Positions 1 to 3,847 of a stretch of DNA of 5,005 bases are shown one piece after another. Source of the stretch: Candidatus Woesearchaeota archaeon (GTDB taxonomy: Archaea > Nanobdellota > Nanobdellia > UBA10117); assembly GCA_023245115.1 (NCBI GenBank), contig JAHFKX010000065.1:1-5005 (forward strand), in the 5' to 3' direction. Each line of letters opens with the position of its first letter. The stretch's first letter is position 1. The position numbers and the translations under genes are program-made. The notes under the pieces were generated by a model that searched no databases, was not told where the DNA came from, and saw only the letters and a list, made by a program, of their open reading frames with translations.

Positions 1-120
1 TTGGGTTCGTGGAAGAAGTCTTTTCAAGATTTCTTAGAACTCTTTAATTTTCTTTGTTTTTCTAAATGTGGCCGTAAATACACGCCATCAGAGATGATGA
101 GATGGCGTAAAACCTCCTAA
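1..120 (+). other. Left-edge region: probable 3' end of an upstream gene, frame undecided
   Basis: Two forward frames could carry the tail of a gene cut by the window edge. The frame starting at base 3 reads GFVEEVFSRFLRTL and stops with TAA at 45-47, directly before a T-rich run (48-63) that resembles an archaeal intrinsic terminator. The frame starting at base 1 stays open for 39 codons to a TAA at 118-120 (ending MMRWRKTS). I favour the first because of the T-rich run behind its stop, but neither product is recognisable, and 39 open codons is not statistically strong. Bases 121-153 hold the tRNA promoter. Confidence 0.3.
82..108. repeat. 8-bp inverted repeat / hairpin
   Basis: ACGCCATC (82-89) pairs perfectly with GATGGCGT (101-108) around an 11-base loop. 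It lies between the T-rich run at 48-63 and the tRNA promoter. It could be a 3'-end processing hairpin of the upstream transcript or an operator. No other copy was noticed in the window. Confidence 0.45.
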
Positions 121-121
121 T

Positions 122-131
122 CTTTTTAAAA
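122..131 (+). promoter_or_regulatory. TATA box of the tRNA-Thr gene
   Basis: The run CTTTTTAAAA lies about 27 bases before the first base of the mature tRNA (154), the usual archaeal TATA-to-start distance. This suggests the transcript starts at or within a couple of bases of the tRNA 5' end. Confidence 0.55.
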
Positions 132-191
132 CCTAATAATTACATAAAACTGTGCCTCTGTAGCTCAGACCGGTAGAGCGTCCGTTTCGTA

Positions 192-289
192 CGGCAGCCC
201 CTTTCTTTTAAAAAAGAAAGCGGCTCCCGGGCATCTGGAAAGAAAAGGCGCGATCTTTGATCGCGCTAAGATGCCTGGTGCCAAGAAAG
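192..289 (+). other. tRNA intron 1 (98 nt, position 37/38)
   Basis: This intron lies at the canonical site after base 37. The splice region is a relaxed BHB: outer helix is the anticodon stem; central helix is TTC (186-188) with GAA (285-287) plus a G189/A284 mismatch in place of a fourth pair; the 5' bulge is 190-192; the inner helix is GGCA (193-196) with TGCC (279-282). The intron body is highly structured. A hairpin spans 197-224 (CTTTCTTTT with AAAAGAAAG inside GCC/GGC). A 10-bp helix joins 227-236 to 269-278 and encloses an 8-bp hairpin, GCGCGATC (248-255) with GATCGCGC (259-266), over a TTT loop. No box C/D sRNA motifs or endonuclease reading frame were found in it. Confidence 0.82.
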
Positions 290-311
290 AACGGAAGGTC
301 GCAGGTTCAAT

Positions 312-341
312 TTGAAGCTAACAAGTTTCGTTTCGTGAAAA
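312..341 (+). other. tRNA intron 2 (30 nt, T-loop, position 59/60)
   Basis: The T stem (301-305 with 343-347) is the outer helix. TTCA (306-309) pairs with TGAA (336-339) as the 4-bp central helix. The two 3-base bulges are 310-312 and 340-342, and each is cut after its second base. The inner helix is 313-318 with 330-335 (two G-U pairs), with an 11-base loop. This is the exact symmetric substrate of the archaeal tRNA splicing endonuclease, and removal restores a normal 7-base T-loop. Introns at this non-canonical position are known mostly from some thermophilic Crenarchaeota. Confidence 0.88.
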
Positions 342-362
342 TCCTGCCGGAGGCACTTAACG

Positions 363-367
363 TTTTT
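363..367 (+). terminator. Possible T-run terminator of the tRNA gene
   Basis: Five T residues follow the mature tRNA 3' end by seven bases. Short oligo-T runs are enough to end archaeal transcripts. The assignment rests on position only. Confidence 0.4.
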
Positions 368-418
368 ATGGCCTCTTTAGATGCCATTCGGGGTTTGGGA
401 GTGACTAAGAACTAATGG

Positions 419-428
419 GCATATACTA
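419..428 (+). promoter_or_regulatory. TATA-like element before the candidate ncRNA
   Basis: CATATACTA lies about 22-25 bases before G445, where the first strong hairpin of the G+C-rich island begins. If real, it would start a transcript at the base of that hairpin. The A+T-rich setting makes chance matches likely. Confidence 0.3.
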
Positions 429-444
429 CATAACTAAGTTAGTT

Positions 445-590
445 GGATTGCGCAGCAATCCGACAGCGGAGGGGTCAGGAGGACAGCAAAATCCGAAAGG
501 ATTTTGTGGCGCCACAAAAGCAGGCCTTTGTTGGCGAACTTGAAACTGGGGGAACCCGCAGGGTGCCCGCGGTTCAGTGTCGGAGGCACT
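445..590 (+). ncRNA. Candidate structured non-coding RNA
   Basis: About 58% G+C by hand count over 441-590, against clearly A+T-rich flanks, which in A+T-rich archaea often marks a functional RNA. Local helices follow one another: GGATTGC/GCAATCC (445-451 with 455-461, loop GCA), AAAATCC/GGATTTT (488-494 with 499-505, GAAA tetraloop), CCACAAA/TTTGTTGG (512-518 with 527-534, one bulge) and GAACC.GC/GCGGTTC (552-559 with 569-575, one bulged C). A further pairing of GCCTCT (371-376) with GGAGGC (582-587) could close a larger domain. I could not match it to SRP RNA, RNase P RNA, or box C/D or H/ACA guide RNAs. Reading frames crossing it on both strands look accidental. Strand, ends and identity are unproven; a repetitive element or tRNA-derived relic is the main alternative. 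Confidence 0.4.
502..519. repeat. 18-bp perfect palindrome
   Basis: TTTTGTGGC followed by GCCACAAAA is perfectly self-complementary with no spacer. Its left arm overlaps the 3' arm of the neighbouring GAAA-capped hairpin, so the two structures are mutually exclusive in RNA. It could also serve as a protein-binding site in DNA. Confidence 0.6.
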
Positions 591-592
591 TA
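571..592 (+). repeat. Near copy of the tRNA-Thr 3' end
   Basis: Bases 578-592 match the 3' end of the tRNA gene (345-359) at 14 of 15 positions, including all of CGGAGGCACTTA. A GGTTCA (571-576) lies just before it, as in the tRNA T-arm, but the bases between are fewer and no T stem can form. It could be a decayed tRNA fragment, an attachment-site-like repeat, or coincidence within the structured island. Confidence 0.4.
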
Positions 593-611
593 CTTCTCTA
601 ATACAGAAATG

Positions 612-619
612 CTTAAATT
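612..619 (+). promoter_or_regulatory. TATA box for the beta-lactamase-like gene
   Basis: CTTAAATT is centred about 25 bases before the ATG at 641. This is the archaeal TATA-to-start distance for an mRNA beginning at the start codon, and no Shine-Dalgarno sequence is present, so the gene is probably leaderless. Confidence 0.6.
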
Positions 620-640
620 GTTCACAACAGCCGCCAACGC

Positions 641-1732
641 ATGGAGGAAAGCAGCCAAGCCAGCAGCAGTGCGGCAGATACGCCCGCACACACACGTAAA
701 ACTAATCTGTTGGTCATTGTCCAAGTCATAATTATAATTATTCTCATCGTAGCTTTTGTGCAAGTTTATTGGGAAAATTTAAAATTCAAGGAAACAGAAG
801 CAAAAGCAGAAAACAGTTTATTATCTGTTAAGGCATATTACGGAATAGGCTCGAAAAGTTTCACAATATTTAACTTCGAACCGCTGCAGACCTCTATGCA
901 AAGTTACATAAGCGAAAAAAATCTAAACGTATCTGTTTACGTTGAAAATTTGCGTAACGGTGCGAACTTTGGCATAAATTCGCGGGAAGGGGATTTTCCA
1001 GGCAGCCTGAATAAAGTGCCACTAGCAATAATCATAATGCAAGAAGTTGAACGGGGCAAATTAAGTTTAGATTCACAAATACCCACCAGAGGTATAATTG
1101 CATCAGATTCAGTTGAAATTTACACAAATGCAGACAGCGTAACATTTTTAAGCGAACCAACTACTAGCTATACAAATAATAGTGCGCTTCCATTACATAT
1201 TCTGCTTGAAAATATGCTCCAAAAGTCGGACAACAACGCTTTTCAGATTTTAACCGCATATGTGGATAAAGATGCGCTGCAGCAATTTCTAAACTATGTT
1301 AATGTTGATGCGCAGGGAAGTTATAATCCCGTAAAAGCAAGTGGGCAGAGCAACCGCTTATTAAGCCCTAAATCTCTTGCAAACATTTTTTTGAGCTTGT
1401 ATTACTCAACAGTTCTCGAGCCAGACGATTCAGAATATATATTATACTTATTGGCTAATACTACGTTTAATATGCAAAAGACTGCACAGCTAGCAGATAA
1501 TGTTATGGTGGCTCACAAGTATGGCGTATTTAATCCAAACAACGAACGAATATTCAGCGACTGCGGTATAATTTATGACAATAGGAGCAGGATATTATAC
1601 TGTATAACCGTTAGGGGGCAGAACGAGCCAGAAGCAGTACAAACCACGGCGGTTTTTGTACGCACAATATCTGCCTATGTTGCTAAAACAAGAGATGAGC
1701 TTGATACATATAAAACGCGTGGTTACGTATGA
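641..1732 (+). CDS. Membrane-anchored class A beta-lactamase-like serine hydrolase
   Basis: 363 residues. A Ser/Ala-rich N-terminus ends in HTRK (17-20), followed by one hydrophobic helix (about 22-44) and a long soluble domain, which by the positive-inside rule lies outside the membrane. The domain carries the three marks of the penicillin-recognising serine fold: SLNK at 122-125 (nucleophile Ser122, Lys125), SDN at 196-198, and HKYG at 292-295 in place of the HKTG box. The class A omega-loop glutamate (an ExxLN motif about 36 residues after SDN) is not visible; that stretch reads NPVKASGQSN. This argues against true beta-lactam hydrolysis and for a DD-peptidase-like, amidase or esterase role on an unknown envelope substrate. 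The start is set by the TATA box at 612-619. It is the first gene of a probable three-gene operon. The fold assignment is firm; the substrate is unknown. Confidence 0.85.
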   Translation: MEESSQASSSAADTPAHTRKTNLLVIVQVIIIIILIVAFVQVYWENLKFKETEAKAENSLLSVKAYYGIGSKSFTIFNFEPLQTSMQSYISEKNLNVSVYVENLRNGANFGINSREGDFPGSLNKVPLAIIIMQEVERGKLSLDSQIPTRGIIASDSVEIYTNADSVTFLSEPTTSYTNNSALPLHILLENMLQKSDNNAFQILTAYVDKDALQQFLNYVNVDAQGSYNPVKASGQSNRLLSPKSLANIFLSLYYSTVLEPDDSEYILYLLANTTFNMQKTAQLADNVMVAHKYGVFNPNNERIFSDCGIIYDNRSRILYCITVRGQNEPEAVQTTAVFVRTISAYVAKTRDELDTYKTRGYV

Positions 1733-2025
1733 CTGAAACAGAAACTGTTTATGCGCTTTCGAAGCAAATTCCGAAAGGTAAAGTAACAACTTACAAAGCG
1801 CTGGCCGAAGCTGCGGGAAATCCAAAAGCTGCGCGGGCAGTCGGCAGAATTCTAAATAAAAATAAAAACTTAATAATTATTCCGTGCCACCGCGTCATCC
1901 GCTCTGACAGAAGTGTGGGCGGCTACGCAGCCGGAATAGAAAAGAAAATAAAACTTTTGCGGAAAGAGGGTGTTGAAATTAAAAACGAAAAGGTTGCAGA
2001 AAGGTTTATAATTAGGAAGCTCTGA
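1729..2025 (+). CDS. Single-domain O6-alkylguanine-DNA alkyltransferase (MGMT/Ogt family)
   Basis: 98 residues, equal to the C-terminal DNA-binding and catalytic domain of the family, without the usual N-terminal domain. Suicide repair enzymes of this type move an alkyl group from O6 of guanine in DNA to their own cysteine. Visible marks are TTYKALAEAAG (20-30, winged-helix start with the conserved Tyr), NPKAARAVGR (31-40, with Arg36 in the arginine-finger position), the active-site box PCHRV (52-56, Cys53) and SVGGYAAG (62-69) from the substrate loop. The cysteine separates it from alkyltransferase-like proteins, which have Trp there. The start overlaps the previous stop as ATGA, indicating translational coupling with the serine hydrolase gene. 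The gene symbol is left blank because ogt and mgmt are both used for such short archaeal forms. Confidence 0.9.
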   Translation: MTETETVYALSKQIPKGKVTTYKALAEAAGNPKAARAVGRILNKNKNLIIIPCHRVIRSDRSVGGYAAGIEKKIKLLRKEGVEIKNEKVAERFIIRKL

Positions 2026-2033
2026 ATTATGTT

Positions 2034-2231
2034 ATGGCTAAAACTTGGAAGAACGCAATTGTGCAAATAGTTTTCTTCTTTTTCGCAGTAGTGTTCGCAG
2101 AAATAATTTATCAAATTTTTTTGCAACAGTGGCATTACTCATCTGCTGCATCATTTGCTTTTGCGTTCATAGCTACCCTCGTGGTTGCCACGTCAATCTG
2201 GATAAAATACATTAAAAAGTATAGTCGCTAG
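2034..2231 (+). CDS. Small two-helix membrane protein
   Basis: 65 residues with two hydrophobic segments (about 8-30 and 38-58). Positive charges lie near both ends (K4, K7 and the tail KYIKKYSR), predicting both termini in the cytoplasm and a short outer loop around QQWHYSS. It starts eight bases after the alkyltransferase stop with no promoter between, so it probably belongs to the same operon. I do not recognise a family. The last codons and stop lie in or beside the direct repeat that recurs at the end of the metalloprotease-like gene, giving the similar tails KKYSR and KKHSC. Confidence 0.65.
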   Translation: MAKTWKNAIVQIVFFFFAVVFAEIIYQIFLQQWHYSSAASFAFAFIATLVVATSIWIKYIKKYSR

Positions 2232-2254
2232 GTTAGAAAACGATTTATTCTTGA
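2227..2254 (+). repeat. 28-bp direct repeat, copy A
   Basis: Identical to 3804-3831 (offset 1577). It starts GCTAGGTTAGAAAACG and ends TTTATTCTTGA. It includes the stop codon of the small membrane protein gene, then a purine-rich BRE-like stretch and a TATA-like TTTATT, and ends 16 bases before the next ATG. Looser similarity reaches about 13 bases further upstream, into the last codons. Confidence 0.95.
2236..2250 (+). promoter_or_regulatory. Promoter (BRE plus TATA) inside repeat copy A
   Basis: GAAAACG followed by ATTTATTC is a BRE/TATA arrangement centred about 24 bases before the ATG at 2271, suiting a leaderless mRNA. The same element at the same distance precedes the gene at 3848. Confidence 0.55.
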
Positions 2255-2270
2255 GAAATTACGCGTTAGT

Positions 2271-2567
2271 ATGCGAACGTTCCTGGAACTTGATAATGTT
2301 TGCTTAGGCTTTCACAGAGGAGCTGTTAATTGCAGTGTTGAAATTCTTGTAAAAGAGACAGCCGATTTCGCGTATCACCAAAAAATAAAGGATTACGAAA
2401 ATTCAACGGATTATACTATAACAACCGCCTGCGCCGTAGCAAGGGAGTATTTTGTAATGCGGGAGAGGCTCTGGCCAGATGGTAGCATACATCCATTCCC
2501 GATGCACGTCTCCCAATTTTTGAAAATTTTCAAGCACCTCAAAGATGAAGAATTTGAAGATATGTGA
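2271..2567 (+). CDS. Hypothetical protein, first gene of the repeat-flanked unit
   Basis: 98 residues, no recognised family. It is soluble by appearance, with three cysteines (11, 21, 54) and an Arg/Trp-containing middle (REYFVMRERLWPDG, 58-71), followed by a likely C-terminal amphipathic helix (SQFLKIFKHLKDEEFEDM). The start is supported by the promoter in repeat copy A, centred about 24 bases upstream. The 3' end overlaps the next gene by 23 bases in another frame, which points to translational coupling with the GH16-like protein and possibly a shared job, for example as a partner or substrate-binding subunit. That role is inference only. Confidence 0.6.
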   Translation: MRTFLELDNVCLGFHRGAVNCSVEILVKETADFAYHQKIKDYENSTDYTITTACAVAREYFVMRERLWPDGSIHPFPMHVSQFLKIFKHLKDEEFEDM

Positions 2568-3327
2568 TGATTTTGCTGAGCGAAAGGCATTTATACCTAC
2601 CGGCTTTAAGCAACAAGGGCACACGTTGAGCAGCCTTGAACAAGCCTTGTCGTTTTCGGGATTTGAGTGGATACCAAGAACAACCTCGAGGTCCGAACAG
2701 CCGGGATGGAATAATTTTTCAGCAGAAAACGTTTGGGTTGATAGCGCTGGCCTGCATTTAAAAATTTCTAGACGCAATAATCACTGGCAATGTGCAGAAG
2801 TAGTTTCAAAAAAGTCGCCAGGTTATGGTACGTATATATTCCAGACCGCGAGCAGGGTTGATTTGTTAGATAAAAACGCAGTGGCTGGCCTGTTCACACG
2901 GGACGACGCGCCGGAGTTTTACCACAGAGAAATTGACATTGAGTTCACGCAGCGCTGGAGCGAATCTGAGACGTGGGACAGAGATAATGCGCAATTCGCG
3001 GTTGCGCCTTACGCGAAGATGCACGAGCAGGATAGATTAAGATTTAAAATCAATCTAAATGGCGATTACTCTACCCATAGTTTTATGTGGGTAGAAGGTC
3101 ACATATTTTTTCAAAGCTTTCACGGGCATTATACGGAACCGCCAACGCAGGCTTATGCGATTAAACGATGGCCATATTCGAACGGCCGCGTTCCAAAGGC
3201 AGGCAATGAAAAGATTCACATTAACCTTTGGCTCAAGAACAGTACGCCACCATCAGACGGCAGAGATGCAGAGCTAATTGTTAAAGAATTCAAATTCAAG
3301 CCGCAAATAATATACCAAGGCGAATAA
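2545..3327 (+). CDS. GH16-type glycoside hydrolase (beta-jelly-roll)
   Basis: 260 residues. After a 35-residue N-terminal stretch, the body resembles bacterial glycoside hydrolase family 16 proteins: GYGTYIFQT (93-101), the catalytic box EIDIE at 129-133 (Glu129 nucleophile, Asp131, Glu133 acid/base), NAQFAVAPY (148-156), GDYSTHSFMW (173-182), and a closing INLWL strand (226-230) with PPSDGRDAEL after it. GH16 enzymes cut or transfer beta-1,3 or beta-1,4 glucans and galactans. The uninterrupted EIDIE form is the lichenase/XTH type, without the extra bulge residue. No signal peptide or membrane helix is visible, so it may act inside the cell or leave by an unknown route. The ATG overlaps the upstream gene by 23 bases and no separate promoter is seen. 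The fold is secure; the substrate is unknown. Confidence 0.85.
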   Translation: MKNLKICDDFAERKAFIPTGFKQQGHTLSSLEQALSFSGFEWIPRTTSRSEQPGWNNFSAENVWVDSAGLHLKISRRNNHWQCAEVVSKKSPGYGTYIFQTASRVDLLDKNAVAGLFTRDDAPEFYHREIDIEFTQRWSESETWDRDNAQFAVAPYAKMHEQDRLRFKINLNGDYSTHSFMWVEGHIFFQSFHGHYTEPPTQAYAIKRWPYSNGRVPKAGNEKIHINLWLKNSTPPSDGRDAELIVKEFKFKPQIIYQGE

Positions 3328-3340
3328 TACTATGATACAA

Positions 3341-3358
3341 AAGTATATATATATACTT
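3341..3358. promoter_or_regulatory. Palindromic TATA promoter of the metalloprotease-like gene
   Basis: AAGTATATA followed by TATATACTT is an 18-bp perfect palindrome. Its right half, running into TTAAATTAATTTAA, lies 20-35 bases before the ATG at 3377, so it should contain the TATA box for a leaderless mRNA. The symmetry could also mark an operator for a dimeric repressor, or simply reflect alternating TA. Confidence 0.55.
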
Positions 3359-3376
3359 AAATTAATTTAACCGAAA

Positions 3377-3808
3377 ATGGGTCTGGAAAAAAATTTGTCA
3401 AGTATCCTAAACAGTTTTAATTTCTCAACGCCAGTCCGGTTGGCAGTAAGAGAAATGAGATGCATGGGCGCGCATAATTACTCAAAAAAAAGTAAATTCA
3501 GCGAGATAGTAATTAACCCGACCCTGTTGCGCCCAGAAAGGACTTTGTATCACGAAACGGGCCATCATATTTATATGTTTGAGCTGACATCAGCTGAGCG
3601 CGAAGACTGGAGTGGTCTTTATGCCACAAGCATGGAACACGTGAAAAATTGGCGAAATTATTTTGTCTCGCGGTCCGCCATGAAACACGAAAATGAAGAT
3701 TTTGCCTGCACGTTTTCTGCTATGCATTATGAATTAGATGTGATTTGGGCTGAGAAAAAAGAGTTTATGCTTAAACTTTTAAATCGACTAAAAAAGCATA
3801 GCTGCTAG
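3377..3808 (+). CDS. Small HExGHH zinc-metalloprotease-like protein
   Basis: 143 residues. HETGHH at 59-64 is an HExxH zinc motif (His59, His63, catalytic Glu60), preceded by RTLYHE, as in many minimal zincin domains. A second conserved-looking stretch, ENEDFACTFS (105-114), can supply the third ligand (Glu107 or Asp108). HExxH followed by EDFA is common in uncharacterised one-domain metallopeptidases. No signal peptide or membrane segment is visible, so it is probably cytoplasmic. It has its own promoter (palindrome at 3341-3358) and lies 49 bases after the GH16 gene. Its last codons (KKHSC) and stop run into repeat copy B. The metalloprotease fold is likely; the target is unknown, and a Ser/Thr/Cys-free active site makes any other hydrolase class unlikely. 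Confidence 0.7.
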   Translation: MGLEKNLSSILNSFNFSTPVRLAVREMRCMGAHNYSKKSKFSEIVINPTLLRPERTLYHETGHHIYMFELTSAEREDWSGLYATSMEHVKNWRNYFVSRSAMKHENEDFACTFSAMHYELDVIWAEKKEFMLKLLNRLKKHSC

Positions 3809-3831
3809 GTTAGAAAACGATTTATTCTTGA
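3804..3831 (+). repeat. 28-bp direct repeat, copy B
   Basis: Identical to 2227-2254. It covers the stop codon of the metalloprotease-like gene and the promoter of the next gene, ending 16 bases before the ATG at 3848, exactly as copy A does before 2271. The unit between equivalent points of the copies is 1577 bases. Confidence 0.95.
3813..3827 (+). promoter_or_regulatory. Promoter (BRE plus TATA) inside repeat copy B
   Basis: The same GAAAACG and ATTTATTC elements as at 2236-2250, centred about 24 bases before the ATG at 3848. No Shine-Dalgarno is seen, so the mRNA is probably leaderless. Confidence 0.55.
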
Positions 3832-3847
3832 AAAACACTAAAAATAC

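Larger units (their letters stand above)
154..355 (+). tRNA. tRNA-Thr (anticodon CGU) with two introns
   Basis: The mature 74-base tRNA is built from 154-191, 290-311 and 342-355. The acceptor stem is 154-160 with 348-354 (seven pairs, one G-U). U8 and A9 are 161-162. The D stem is 163-166 with 176-179, with A14, G15, G18, G19 and A21 in the loop. The anticodon stem is TCCGT (181-185) with ACGGA (291-295). The spliced anticodon loop is UUCGUAA, with CGU at 188-190. The variable loop is AGGTC (296-300), so G15 and C48 can form the Levitt pair. The T stem is GCAGG (301-305) with CCTGC (343-347), and the spliced T-loop is UUCAAUU. The discriminator is A355 and no CCA is encoded. G1-C72, C2-G71, G35 and U36 agree with threonine identity elements reported for archaea. 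Every arm closes only if both introns are removed. Confidence 0.92.

Noticed and set aside
94..100. ATGATGA matching the box C motif of C/D guide RNAs
   Set aside because: No D box (CTGA) at a usable distance and no C'/D' pair. The bases lie in the loop of the 82-108 hairpin.
152..356. Alternative acceptor stem GTGCCTC/GAGGCAC two bases further out
   Set aside because: It pairs, but would misplace U8-A9, the D stem and the T stem. The frame at 154-160/348-354 fits all standard tRNA positions; the outer two pairs are leader-trailer pairing.
642..658. GGAGGAAAGCAGCCAAG, similar to the 4.5S/SRP RNA helix 8 region and to RNase P CR-I
   Set aside because: The partner strand (GGTCAGG-type) is not next to it, the rest of either RNA is missing, and the bases encode the start of a well-supported protein with a promoter.
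426..695. 89-codon open frame on the minus strand
   Set aside because: It runs through the G+C-rich hairpin island and into the start of the hydrolase gene. Its Pro/Cys-rich product has no recognisable features and no promoter was seen.
504..731. 75-codon forward frame starting in the palindrome
   Set aside because: It overlaps the hydrolase gene in another frame, has no promoter, and follows the structured island. It is most likely accidental.
1595..1825. Minus-strand open frame across the hydrolase/alkyltransferase junction
   Set aside because: It is antisense to two genes with clear motifs, and its product has no features.
1923..2135. 70-codon minus-strand frame
   Set aside because: It is antisense to the alkyltransferase end and the small membrane protein, with no supporting signal.
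2403..2777. 124-codon minus-strand frame
   Set aside because: It is antisense to the orphan and GH16 genes; the GH16 frame on the plus strand has family motifs. No promoter or motif supports it.
2227..3831. The 28-bp repeat as part of a CRISPR array
   Set aside because: There are only two copies, 1577 bases apart, with genes between them and a promoter role that explains the position.
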